A stretch of 64,000 nucleotides of DNA from Flavobacterium hydatis. Lineage in GTDB: Bacteria; Bacteroidota; Bacteroidia; Flavobacteriales; Flavobacteriaceae. The notes below the pieces were generated by a model. The model searched no databases and was not told the origin of the DNA. It saw only the letters and a list, made by a program, of their open reading frames with translations. This document shows, piece after piece, positions 43,630 through 52,202 of this stretch. Every line of letters begins with the position of its first letter. The first letter of the stretch is position 1. The position numbers and the translations under genes are program-made. Location: the NCBI RefSeq assembly GCF_000737695.1, contig NZ_JPRM01000009.1:38977-102976 (forward strand), written 5' to 3'.

Positions 43630-44196
43630 ATGAAACAACTAATTACTTTAACTCTTTTCTTATTAACATTTAATTTATTTGCTCAAAAAGATTGTGAATA
43701 CTCTATAAACGTTACTGATTCTTTAGGAACTTACAAATCGACTAAAGAAACCATGATTTCCGAAAAAAACTTTGCAGGAACTGCGAGTTATATCTTTTTC
43801 TCTTTGGCACAAACTGATGGTTTACCAACATTAAATGTACAATTGATTAAAAAAAGTAAAGAATTTACAAAGGCTAATTGCTTTGATAAAAACTCAAAAT
43901 TATTTTTACAATTAAGCAACGGAAAAATTGTTACATTAATTCATATAGATCAAGAAAACTGCGGTACCTTAATTCGTGATGAAAAAGGATTTGACAATCG
44001 AGTTACTCCGGGAATTTTTATGTTCTTAAAAGATAATTTCGAAGATTTAAAAACTTCTCCTATCTCTATGATTCGTATTAAATACTTAACAGATACGGAA
44101 GATTACGTTATGAAAAAAGAATTTACATCTGAACTAAATAATAAAACATACCGTCCAGAAACTTTCTTTATAGATAATATAAAATGTGTAGAATAA
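43630..44196 (+). CDS. secreted protein of unknown function
   Basis: The 188-residue product has a signal peptide ending FNLFAQ. The mature part includes CEYSINVTDSLGTYKST, several strands and a Cys in ANCFDKNSK, NCGTLIRDEKG and IKCVE that could form disulfides. No family was recognised. It ends one base before the stop of the opposite-strand VanX-like gene, and it is the last member of the 41353-44196 run. Confidence 0.65.
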   Translation: MKQLITLTLFLLTFNLFAQKDCEYSINVTDSLGTYKSTKETMISEKNFAGTASYIFFSLAQTDGLPTLNVQLIKKSKEFTKANCFDKNSKLFLQLSNGKIVTLIHIDQENCGTLIRDEKGFDNRVTPGIFMFLKDNFEDLKTSPISMIRIKYLTDTEDYVMKKEFTSELNNKTYRPETFFIDNIKCVE

Positions 44197-44197
44197 T

Positions 44198-44851
44198 CTA
44201 ATTACAATTCCATTTTGTATTAGAAACTTTATCGTTTAAACCTGCTTTTAAATTATAATGCCACCACTCCGAATCGAAGGAATTAAAATTATGTTTTACC
44301 ATTATTTTTTTCAGCAATAGGCGATTGGCTTTTATAGTATCAGATAAATTTATATAACTGTGGCTAGCTTCCTTTCCGAAAAAATCAAAAGGAGTTCCCA
44401 TATCTAATTCTTTACCGTTACGGTCTACAAGAGTAATATCTACGGCTCCTCCTCTATTATGGATGGAGCCTTTTTTTGGATCTGCCACATATTTAGGGTT
44501 CGAAACTATTTCCCACATTCTTTTTTGGATAAATAAAGGTCTGTAGCAATCAAATAGCTTAATCTTATATCCTTTCTTCATAAAGCTTTTATTAGCCTCT
44601 ACTAATGCTTTTACGGTTTTTAAACGCAAGAAACATTCCGCACAATCATACACTTTTGCTTTAAGAAAATTATCTTCTGTAGCATACTTCATATCATACA
44701 CAAAATCATTACTGTAATCTTTTAAATTAACGAAAGTCGTATCTGCAATTACCTGATTACTTTCGCCTGTATATGACTCGTTCTGAGCTTTTAAAGACAT
44801 TACCCCAAGAATAGAGAATAGCAAAAATAAAATTCTATTGAATTTTGGCAT
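44198..44851 (-). CDS. D-alanyl-D-alanine dipeptidase (VanX-like, M15D)
   Basis: The 217-residue secreted enzyme has a signal peptide ending LKAQ. The zinc site of M15D is visible: SIHNRGGAVDITLVD (HxxxxxxD) and SEWWHYNLKAG with the catalytic Glu and third His. It hydrolyses free D-Ala-D-Ala or similar dipeptides, usually for D-Ala salvage from the periplasm; it does not imply vancomycin resistance because vanH/vanA are absent. Its 3' end abuts the plus-strand gene at 44196. Confidence 0.9.
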   Translation of the reverse strand: MPKFNRILFLLFSILGVMSLKAQNESYTGESNQVIADTTFVNLKDYSNDFVYDMKYATEDNFLKAKVYDCAECFLRLKTVKALVEANKSFMKKGYKIKLFDCYRPLFIQKRMWEIVSNPKYVADPKKGSIHNRGGAVDITLVDRNGKELDMGTPFDFFGKEASHSYINLSDTIKANRLLLKKIMVKHNFNSFDSEWWHYNLKAGLNDKVSNTKWNCN

Positions 44852-44883
44852 GGAATTGGTATTTTAAATTGTACAATTTTTCT

Positions 44884-44891
44884 CAAAAGTA
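44884..44891 (-). promoter_or_regulatory. candidate -7 element of the VanX-like gene
   Basis: TACTTTTG on the minus strand matches TAnnTTTG, 33 bases upstream of the ATG at 44851. Confidence 0.35.
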
Positions 44892-45008
44892 ACTATAAAT
44901 AATAAATAAATCGAAACAAAAATTGAAGTCTAAAACTTCATTCGATTATACTTATGCTTTAAGAATCACTTTTAAAAACACCTTATAAACAAACAAAAAC
45001 AGTGCATT

Positions 45009-45584
45009 ATGAAAAGATTTACTTTGTTATTATCTATCCTTCCATTTTTAGGAATCTCACAACAAATAAGCTATTCTGAACCTTCTCAATTTATCGAAAA
45101 AGCTGGTTCTGTTCAGATTAATTTGGTCGAAAGTGAAAAGACCATTTTTAAATCTGGGCTTGGAGAAACGGTATCATTTTATCCAGCTGAACTAATTGAT
45201 TTGAATCAAAGTCAAAACAAAATAAACGGAATAGAGGTTGAAAGTACTTTTATTACAAAAGAATATCAGAATAAAAAAGACCAATCCACTAAAGAAACCG
45301 CATGGATAGGAGTTAATGAAATCCCTGAGTTAATTAGCTGGCTTGAGAACTATATAATTCCAAATTTATCTAATCCTGCCGGAACGAAAAAATCAGTAAA
45401 ATATATACATAGTACTAAAGAAGTTCTATTTAAGTTTGATGTTTATAATGGCACACAAACTTTTACGATTGCAGTAAAAAACACAAATTATAGAGATAAA
45501 TACTTTTGGACAGAATCACGCACAAAAGATATCCCTAACATTTTAAAAACACTTAAATATATGCAGACGAGAACGCTCAACTAA
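45009..45584 (+). CDS. secreted protein of unknown function
   Basis: The 191-residue product has a short signal peptide (MKRFTLLLSILPFLGISQQ). The mature part is beta-rich with WIGVNEIPELISWLENYIIP and TFTIAVKNTNYRDKYFW. No catalytic motif was recognised. It is a single gene between the VanX-like gene and a long palindrome. Confidence 0.65.
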   Translation: MKRFTLLLSILPFLGISQQISYSEPSQFIEKAGSVQINLVESEKTIFKSGLGETVSFYPAELIDLNQSQNKINGIEVESTFITKEYQNKKDQSTKETAWIGVNEIPELISWLENYIIPNLSNPAGTKKSVKYIHSTKEVLFKFDVYNGTQTFTIAVKNTNYRDKYFWTESRTKDIPNILKTLKYMQTRTLN

Positions 45585-45604
45585 TATTAATCAACAAAAA
45601 AACA

Positions 45605-45674
45605 TATAAGTGATGTAAGTAAATATAAGCAAGGCCAATCGGCATAAAACTTAAATGAACTTACATCACTTATA
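45605..45674. terminator. perfect 16-bp inverted repeat between convergent genes
   Basis: TATAAGTGATGTAAGT (45605-45620) and ACTTACATCACTTATA (45659-45674) are perfect inverses separated by 38 bases that contain a GCC/GGC mini-stem. It lies between the convergent genes ending at 45584 and 45683. Either a bidirectional terminator or a dispersed repeat unit; the T-run is weak. Confidence 0.55.
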
Positions 45675-45682
45675 GGTTTAAA

Positions 45683-46144
45683 CTACTTAATTTCTACTTC
45701 TTCTTTCGGATTTGGTTGTCCTTTACCTGTAGTAATTAAATTGTACAAACTATTTTGTATGTAATTTGTCCAAGCATTAAAGCATATATCGTAGCATTCA
45801 TAATCTGGAACTAAACCTTGATGTGTAAAACGAACTTCGGTTTTATTGTTTTTTGTACTGATCTCAAAAATAACTTTTGTTCCTACCCATTCCTTTTTAT
45901 CAGAAATAAAATTAAAATCATTTTCTAAAACATCCCAAATTACTTTTTTGTTAGGAACAACTTCTACTAATTTCATTTTGCAAATATGAATGTCTTTAAA
46001 ATGATACTTAAACACATCACCTAGTTTGGCTGTACCTCCTTCAATTTCTTCCGACCACCATCCTCTTACATTCGTTATAGCATCAAATGCTTCTTTAGGG
46101 CTTTGGTCTACCAAAATACTTGTGGCAAAATCTTGATTATCCAT
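45683..46144 (-). CDS. SRPBCC (AHSA1-like) domain protein
   Basis: The 153-residue protein fits an SRPBCC/START-like helix-grip fold: SILVDQSPKEAFDAITNVRGWWSEEIEGGTAKLGDVF near the N terminus, then beta strands and a KTEVRFTHQGLVPDYECYDICFNAWTNYI region near the C terminus. The family binds hydrophobic ligands, or stimulates Hsp90 in AHSA1; ligand unknown here. An exact -7 element precedes it at 46186. Confidence 0.8.
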   Translation of the reverse strand: MDNQDFATSILVDQSPKEAFDAITNVRGWWSEEIEGGTAKLGDVFKYHFKDIHICKMKLVEVVPNKKVIWDVLENDFNFISDKKEWVGTKVIFEISTKNNKTEVRFTHQGLVPDYECYDICFNAWTNYIQNSLYNLITTGKGQPNPKEEVEIK

Positions 46145-46185
46145 AATTTTGATTGTTTAAAAATTAAAATTTCATTAGAACAAAA

Positions 46186-46193
46186 CAAAGTTA
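46186..46193 (-). promoter_or_regulatory. candidate -7 element of the SRPBCC gene
   Basis: TAACTTTG on the minus strand matches TAnnTTTG, 42 bases upstream of the ATG at 46144. Confidence 0.4.
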
Positions 46194-46371
46194 ACAATCT
46201 CATTTACAATTATCAGGGTGCAAAATAGACTTTTACAGGGGTAAACAAGACAGTTATTATCTGACATGATTTTAATGTCTGACTTTTCCATTTCTTTATT
46301 TGTATTATCTTACTGCAAAGTAACCCTAAAATTGACTACACCCGAAATAAAACTTTATAAATAAAAAATCA

Positions 46372-46743
46372 TTACTTACTTCGTACAGCTTTAAAATAGG
46401 ATAATATAAGCAATTCGGGTTTTATTTTTTTATAATCAATTTCCTTATCATTTTTAAAAGTACTAAAATTCATTTTCAGTTTTTGAGTAGTTCCTTTTTT
46501 TATATCTTCAAAAAATGCCATTCCATTTATGTCGTCATTTTCACTATAATCCGCATAGATATTTAAAACTTCTAAGTTGTATTTTGAATTATTTTTTATA
46601 ACGATATATCCATCTTTATACGTAAAACTAACTCCTTTAACAGTTTCTTTCATATACTTATTAGATGGTTGCAAATATTTTTGAGCATAACTTGGCGTTA
46701 AACCCAACATTATAAATGTTACTATTGATAAGATGATTTTCAT
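46372..46743 (-). CDS. small secreted protein, unknown
   Basis: The 123-residue product has a signal peptide ending PSYAQ. The mature 100 residues contain GVSFTYKDGYIVIKNNSKYNLEVLNIYADY, which resembles an immunoglobulin-like strand pattern. Family not recognised. Flanked by a 227-base gap on the right with no gene or clear signal. Confidence 0.6.
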   Translation of the reverse strand: MKIILSIVTFIMLGLTPSYAQKYLQPSNKYMKETVKGVSFTYKDGYIVIKNNSKYNLEVLNIYADYSENDDINGMAFFEDIKKGTTQKLKMNFSTFKNDKEIDYKKIKPELLILSYFKAVRSK

Positions 46744-46861
46744 AAAATATATTTTAATCTTTTTTGTATTAAACTAAGTCCATAAACCAGAGCTAATTTA
46801 AGAATTAAATTACAACTAAATAATCTGATATTATCTTTACACATTAAACTTTTAAAACAAA

Positions 46862-46885
46862 AAACCCACTCGATTGAGTGGGTTT
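46862..46885 (-). terminator. terminator of the lipoprotein pair
   Basis: AAACCCACTC/GAGTGGGTTT with loop GATT; on the minus strand followed by six T residues. Shares the CACTCGATTGAGTG core with the hairpin at 49376. Confidence 0.85.
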
Positions 46886-46910
46886 CTATAAATTATAGTA
46901 ACAGATAAAT

Positions 46911-47918
46911 TTATCTTTGCTCTGTAATTGCTGATTGGTTAAGTTTAATAACCCTAATTTTTTGGTTTGAATTATCCGATAAAAAAAGACGGTCGTTAAG
47001 TTGTGCAGTACTTACAATAGTTCCAAAATTATTTTGTCCCATAACATCCGAAGCATTTACTCTTGGATTATATATTTTATCTAAAAATTCTCTTCTAGGA
47101 TAAATACGCAAATAATTTAAGCTCCCTACATTCTCTGATGTAACTGCCCAATCTGCACTAAAAGATAGTGCCAAAGGTTTTGCTTCTCCAAAAGGAGCTA
47201 TACCCGGTGCTATAGGTGCTTCAAGCGAAGCTGCCCCATTAGCACGAATGCCAGCAATGTTGTAATACAAATACCCTTTTGCGTTTCTTCCTGCTACAAC
47301 TAAGTTTCCATCGGCTACATCCATAGAATAAACCTCATCATAACCTTTTAAAGTATTTAACTTAGCAATTGGAGCTAAATCCCAAATACTTTTATCAGTT
47401 ATTTGTGATGTTGCAAAAACCTTAATACTCGTTTCTTTTTCTTTTACAAATACTAATCCGTCTCTTACTACAACCCCAAAAACATGTACAAAAGTTTTCC
47501 ACCATTGTCCGTTTCCTACTGTACTAATTCCTGCATTTGTAACTTCATCAATAACAAAAAGTCTAGACTCAACACTACCAATATAAATTCTTCCGTTATC
47601 TACAGATACAGATGAAAGTTGCGTTAACGGAATTGTTGTACTTCCTTTAGTATAATTTGTAATTGTTTTTATGTGCGCCAATGTTTGAGCGTTAAAAATC
47701 TCTAATACATCGCCATTACAAACATATAATTTGTCATTTGCTACAGCTATACCTTTAGGGTTAAATGTCCCTTTTCCGTCTCCAACTTGGCTTACTGTAA
47801 TCGATGCTTCGTCAGTAGGGTAATAATAACTATGATTTGGAGAAGTCCCCTCGAAAGAATCTTTGCTACAGTTTGTAAAAACGCAAAGCAATAATATAAA
47901 GAAAGCTATTTTATTCAT
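46911..47918 (-). CDS. beta-propeller lipoprotein
   Basis: The start at 47918 gives 335 residues beginning MNKIAFFILLLCVFTNCSKDS, a lipobox (TNC) with Cys at ~17; the longer frame back to 47942 overlaps the previous gene and adds no signal. The mature part shows repeated blades with KGIAVANDKLYVCNGDVLEIF, VDNGRIYIGSVESRLFVID, VVRDGLVFVKEKETSIKV and VADGNLVVAGRNAKGYLYY. This is a YncE/NHL-type propeller, usually a binding scaffold. It is the second gene of a pair after the metzincin-like lipoprotein, 14 bases away. Confidence 0.82.
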   Translation of the reverse strand: MNKIAFFILLLCVFTNCSKDSFEGTSPNHSYYYPTDEASITVSQVGDGKGTFNPKGIAVANDKLYVCNGDVLEIFNAQTLAHIKTITNYTKGSTTIPLTQLSSVSVDNGRIYIGSVESRLFVIDEVTNAGISTVGNGQWWKTFVHVFGVVVRDGLVFVKEKETSIKVFATSQITDKSIWDLAPIAKLNTLKGYDEVYSMDVADGNLVVAGRNAKGYLYYNIAGIRANGAASLEAPIAPGIAPFGEAKPLALSFSADWAVTSENVGSLNYLRIYPRREFLDKIYNPRVNASDVMGQNNFGTIVSTAQLNDRLFLSDNSNQKIRVIKLNQSAITEQR

Positions 47919-47932
47919 TTTGATTTTATATG

Positions 47933-49165
47933 TTAATTCCATTTTCCTTCTCCTTTATATTTTATTAAGAATGGATTTTTTGGATTAATATTAAAAACAG
48001 GTTTTTTGTAAGTTCCTGTTAAGTATTTTGTCTTAGTCCATCCTTTTAATACTTCTGGATCTGTAAAAGGAAGATCTTTTAGGTAAATTAGGTATTTGTA
48101 AAAATGAGTCAACATTTCTTGTTGTCCACCACCTTGACCGCTATTGGCCAAATTACTACTATGACTAAATCCTATGTGATGTGAATATTCGTGTGACCAA
48201 ACCGACATTTCGCCTACCCAATGACCTGTTACATAACCTGATTCCCATTGAGAAGCTAATGGTCCGCCTCCCCAAGCTGAATCTCCACCAACCATTGCCA
48301 AATAAACAGTTCTGTTATCTAGATAGTTCAAATATATTTTCTCTATTTCGGCTTTAGAGAGATAATCATAAACTCCATCAACATCTTCGGCATTTCCATG
48401 CCAATAAGTTGCACCGTTTATTGCTGTACCTGCCTGAGCGGCTTGTTCTTGCTTGTATCTATCAAAATTAATAAAAGTATCATAGTACATTGGGTGACTT
48501 AAAGCGTATGAATAATTAATAATCATCGCGATTGCCTCTTTTGCCAAAACTGGATTCATTGGTAAATATTTACCTAGTTCATTAATATGATACCCGTCAT
48601 TAAACTGAACTAAATGTGAAGACTTTATCTTTTTGAATTTTGCAAATAATGGATCACTAGATTCTACCGAAAATTCGATTGCTCCAGAAGAGAAACCTGC
48701 AATTTTATCGATTGTTACTGCATTTCCAGTTTCTAATAAATAATCATTTTTTCCTGCTACCAAAGGAATTTGGTGAAACGAACGATGAAAAGCTGGAACT
48801 TTAGTAAAATTGTAAATTAAGAATCGTTTGTCATAATTAGGCAATTTTGCATAGATTCTTACATCTGTAAGTCCAACTGGAGAATAAAGAGAAATTTGTA
48901 CGGAATCTTTTCCTTTTTGGATTACTTGCATTGGCTGATTTACTCTAAACCAACGGTCTTGTTTGTCATACATTTTCGAAGAACTTTCGTCGTCTTCAAA
49001 CATAGTCATAGCACGATTGCCTGGCTGTAAATTTGTAGCATCAATACTTGGTAAATAATTGGCTTCATAAGCCGTAGATTGGTCTTCTTTATCACAACTT
49101 GTTGAAATAAGAAAACCACTAATTAATAAGCTGGCATAAAGCCACCTTTTGATGTTTGTAATCAT
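47933..49165 (-). CDS. metzincin-like zinc protease lipoprotein
   Basis: The 410-residue product has a lipoprotein signal with lipobox STSC (Cys ~24). HEYSHHIGFSH at residues 325-335 is a complete HExxHxxGxxH metzincin zinc site, here in a GEMSVWSHEYSH context. The N-terminal ~200 residues are beta-rich (VRIYAKLPNYDKRFL), and a C-terminal helix QEMLTHFYKYLIYLKDL follows the active site. No characterised family was recognised, although the protein resembles surface peptidases of Bacteroidota. It heads an operon with a beta-propeller lipoprotein, which suggests a surface complex (inference). Confidence 0.75.
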   Translation of the reverse strand: MITNIKRWLYASLLISGFLISTSCDKEDQSTAYEANYLPSIDATNLQPGNRAMTMFEDDESSSKMYDKQDRWFRVNQPMQVIQKGKDSVQISLYSPVGLTDVRIYAKLPNYDKRFLIYNFTKVPAFHRSFHQIPLVAGKNDYLLETGNAVTIDKIAGFSSGAIEFSVESSDPLFAKFKKIKSSHLVQFNDGYHINELGKYLPMNPVLAKEAIAMIINYSYALSHPMYYDTFINFDRYKQEQAAQAGTAINGATYWHGNAEDVDGVYDYLSKAEIEKIYLNYLDNRTVYLAMVGGDSAWGGGPLASQWESGYVTGHWVGEMSVWSHEYSHHIGFSHSSNLANSGQGGGQQEMLTHFYKYLIYLKDLPFTDPEVLKGWTKTKYLTGTYKKPVFNINPKNPFLIKYKGEGKWN

Positions 49166-49375
49166 TACTTGTAGGTTAATTAAATTTGTTTTTGTTTTGG
49201 GAATATTAGATTTTCAATCCAATACGTGCAAATATCTCTTATTCTTTTTTAAATAAAAATTTGTTTTTCTTATTTATAACAACGGATAACCGTTAAATAA
49301 ATTTTAACAATAAACATAATTGTTACAAAAACGTGCTTATTCTATTTAAAAGTTATAAAACATCATAAAAACAAA

Positions 49376-49397
49376 AAACCACTCGATTGAGTGGTTT
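49376..49397 (-). terminator. terminator of the CrtC-prenyltransferase fusion gene
   Basis: AAACCACTC/GAGTGGTTT with loop GATT; minus strand followed by six T residues. It lies 64 bases past the stop at 49461. Confidence 0.85.
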
Positions 49398-49460
49398 CCA
49401 GCATAAATTTAATACTATAAAATTCAAGTCTTTTTTACTTCCCTTTAGGGAATGTATAAA

Positions 49461-51749
49461 TTATTCTTTCTTCAATGCATACCAGCCAAAAGCCCGCAAT
49501 CTTATTTTAAAAAATGAATCGGGCAATACTTCATCTAATTTTCCCCATGCTGTTTCTACAAGATCTTCTGCTGCTTGTCTGCATTCCTCAATAGCACCAC
49601 AATTGTGCAATACCCTAATTACAGATTCTATTACCTCTTTTTCCTTTGGCAATGTTTGGATTGTTTTCCAGACATATTCCCGTTCTTCTAATGGTAATAA
49701 ACGCATTGCTTTTGCGATAGGCATGGTTATTTTTCCTGCTGTAATATCTTCTCCTTTGTCTTTAAGATTGCCATCATATCCTTGCAAATTCAACACATCA
49801 TCCATTATTTGATAAGCAACGCCAATTGCTTCAAAAAAATCACTCAACGCATTTATCTCTTCTGGGTTTCCGCCTCCAATCAATCCGCCCATTTTGGCTA
49901 ATGTACAAGCTGGTGTTGCTGTTTTTAATCGGTGAGTTGTATAAATTCTTTTCTCAAGAATAGAACTATCTCCGCTACTTACCGCATCTGGCATAAGATG
50001 ATGGAGTCCACTTATATCTAGCGCCTGCCCTGCATGTGCAGCTCGCATCATTTCAAAATACAGTTCATATACCTTTAAACGGATGTTTTCTGGGAGTTGA
50101 GGCTGATATGTAAACAATTCGCCGATAAAATAACAGATATTCCCTGTATTTATAGCAAGCGGCTCGCCATAAAGATGGTGTAAGGCTACACCTCCTCTGC
50201 GTGTATCTGATCTGTCTTGTACATCATCTACAATTAATGATCCTGTATGTATTAACTCTGGCATTGCTAACCAATCAATAAACGGTTGTGAATCTCCACC
50301 TACACTATCTATACAAGCAAGAAATACATAAGAACGCCATGCCTTTTTACTGCGATCAACAACTTCTCTTATTGGTTTAATAACAGAAGAAACATATTGT
50401 TCTTTATCTTCTTTATTAAAAAAATCTACTCCTACTGGACTATTAACCAACTTATAAAACTGATCATCACTAGGGTCTAAAGGCAATAAAGATTCTATCG
50501 CTTTTTGTGTGGTCTTGCCAATTGCTCTTAAGAAACTTTCAATATTTATTTTAGTATCAAATCCGTTTCTTTCGATATATCCAAGCCCAGAAGCTTCGGT
50601 TCCCATAAAACTTCCACTTGCATTTACAGATCCTTCCCAAATTGCTGGTGCAGAAAGAATAGTAATAAACTCTTGTTCGGGAAAATCTGCTTTAACAGAA
50701 AGAGAAATATTAAACTGCGGAATTTCTAATCTCCAAGAAACAGGATAGGAAATAAAAGTTCGGGCACTTGTCCAGTAATTTTCAGGAGAAAAGGAGTAAT
50801 GTTCAGTACTAATTTTTTTTCCATCTGGATCAATGATAATCATGGTGCCACCAGCATGTTCGCCATCATTAGTATTATCAAAAAGATCATATCCAGATAA
50901 CTCGTAGCCATTTTTTAGTTGTAGTGCTATCCAGTTCCAAGCCATATCGTGTTTAAATTCAAATGAAGCTTTTTCATCAGCTGGTCTGCTAAATTCATGA
51001 TCGTACCAACCGTTTCCTTCTACTTCATAAACGGTATTATCTATCCGAATTTCTCCATTCACGGCACACTTTGGAATAAAATAATAAAACATATCCTCTT
51101 TTCTTATGCCTCTTACCAATCCATTATTTCCATGCCTTATCGGATCTATTAACGGAATAAATTCAAGTTTACACTCCACTCCGTTCAATGGGTTCTCAAG
51201 TTTTAAATGATAATTACCTTGTTCATCCTTTTTAAAAGAATTCTCATCATATTCGAGTGAAAGACTCTTCATAGCTATTCTGGCAGGCTGTTTAAGAAGT
51301 CTGTCAGGCAATGGAACATTTCCTTTTTCGAACACTTCTTTTAGCGCACGTCGAATGGATTTACTTCCTTCATTCTTTTCTTCATTTTTCTTTATCATTT
51401 TTAATGCTTCTGCCGGAAGGCTTGAATCTACAAGAGAATCCTTGTAATATTTCCCATCAGTTACATCTGATAAAGACCAGATTACAGAATGTGCGTAAGT
51501 CAAGTTTCCTGTTTGTTCATCTTTTGAGGCTACTCTAAAAAAGGAAGCAAATAAAGACAAGCGCTTACCATCTTTAGATGTGAGATGGCAATTTTGATAC
51601 CACCACTCGATTACGGATGCTTCGTGTGGAAGATCATGAATTTTTAAATCAATCGGGCCATTGGCTGGCCAAGTCGAATAATGTTGATCAGAGATAATTT
51701 CAGAATTTGTTTGTTGTAGGTTAATTTCTTTTTCCATAATGTAAGGCAT
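49461..51749 (-). CDS. fusion of CrtC/AttH lipocalin-like hydratase domain and polyprenyl diphosphate synthase
   Basis: A 762-residue two-domain protein without signal peptide. Residues ~25-400 resemble the CrtC (carotenoid 1,2-hydratase)/AttH lipocalin-like family: VIEWWYQNCHL, GNGWYDHEFSRP, AWNWIALQLKNGYELSGYDL, SYPVSWRLEIP and WEGSVNASGSF occur in family order. Residues ~450-762 are a trans-prenyltransferase: FARM DDVQD at 508-512 followed by RRGG, GQALDI, HRLKTATP, SARM-like DDVLN at 650-654 and AGKITMP. The second motif ends in Asn rather than Asp, and the usual GGKRxRP appears degenerate (SKKAWRS), but the K and R are kept. Known separately: CrtC adds water to a terminal double bond; prenyltransferases build linear isoprenyl diphosphates. 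A chain-building plus hydration role is inference. The gene is single, with its own terminator. Confidence 0.88.
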   Translation of the reverse strand: MPYIMEKEINLQQTNSEIISDQHYSTWPANGPIDLKIHDLPHEASVIEWWYQNCHLTSKDGKRLSLFASFFRVASKDEQTGNLTYAHSVIWSLSDVTDGKYYKDSLVDSSLPAEALKMIKKNEEKNEGSKSIRRALKEVFEKGNVPLPDRLLKQPARIAMKSLSLEYDENSFKKDEQGNYHLKLENPLNGVECKLEFIPLIDPIRHGNNGLVRGIRKEDMFYYFIPKCAVNGEIRIDNTVYEVEGNGWYDHEFSRPADEKASFEFKHDMAWNWIALQLKNGYELSGYDLFDNTNDGEHAGGTMIIIDPDGKKISTEHYSFSPENYWTSARTFISYPVSWRLEIPQFNISLSVKADFPEQEFITILSAPAIWEGSVNASGSFMGTEASGLGYIERNGFDTKINIESFLRAIGKTTQKAIESLLPLDPSDDQFYKLVNSPVGVDFFNKEDKEQYVSSVIKPIREVVDRSKKAWRSYVFLACIDSVGGDSQPFIDWLAMPELIHTGSLIVDDVQDRSDTRRGGVALHHLYGEPLAINTGNICYFIGELFTYQPQLPENIRLKVYELYFEMMRAAHAGQALDISGLHHLMPDAVSSGDSSILEKRIYTTHRLKTATPACTLAKMGGLIGGGNPEEINALSDFFEAIGVAYQIMDDVLNLQGYDGNLKDKGEDITAGKITMPIAKAMRLLPLEEREYVWKTIQTLPKEKEVIESVIRVLHNCGAIEECRQAAEDLVETAWGKLDEVLPDSFFKIRLRAFGWYALKKE

Positions 51750-52097
51750 TTTAGTTATTACAAATAATATTTTTACCCTCCTTTCGAAATCTTTTCGATA
51801 ACGAAAACTGTATTAGAATTTGATAGCATCTAAACTTCTTGAGTATTTTATCGGAGCTAATAAAATCTCATATAAGTAGTTCTATGCAAATTCAAGTAAT
51901 TGTCCTCTTCAATACAATAATAAAATTACTACAATTAAACCAAACAATCATTAATGAATATATTTTATTTCACTGAATATCAGTAATTTAATAATAAATC
52001 TTTATTAAAACTAATTAAATTAAAAACTCTGTAATAACTGTTAATTGACTTTCGATAATGAATTCATACTTACCTTAAAAAAGCTATAAAACAAAAA
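51750..52097. other. gene-free AT-rich spacer
   Basis: This spacer has no credible ORF, RNA or repeat. The only sequence of note is TTTCGATAA at 51793 and again at 52050, the former within a TTTCGAAAT/TTTCGATAACGAAA cluster 44 bases upstream of the fusion gene start. Confidence 0.6.
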
Positions 52098-52116
52098 ACC
52101 CGCTAAATTAGCGGGT
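52098..52116 (-). terminator. terminator of the RND efflux operon
   Basis: ACCCGCTAA and TTAGCGGGT pair perfectly; on the minus strand they are followed by six T residues. It lies 87 bases past the outer-membrane channel gene stop. Confidence 0.8.
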
Positions 52117-52202
52117 CTAAAATATGAACTCATAAAACGTTATTTCACGTTATCATTCTAAGATATATTATCTCTTTATTTCATCAAAAAATACTACAAT
52201 TG

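Noticed and set aside
44198..44851. Vancomycin resistance determinant (vanX)
   Set aside because: Motifs fit VanX-like dipeptidases generally used for D-Ala recycling; no vanH, vanA or vanRS nearby.
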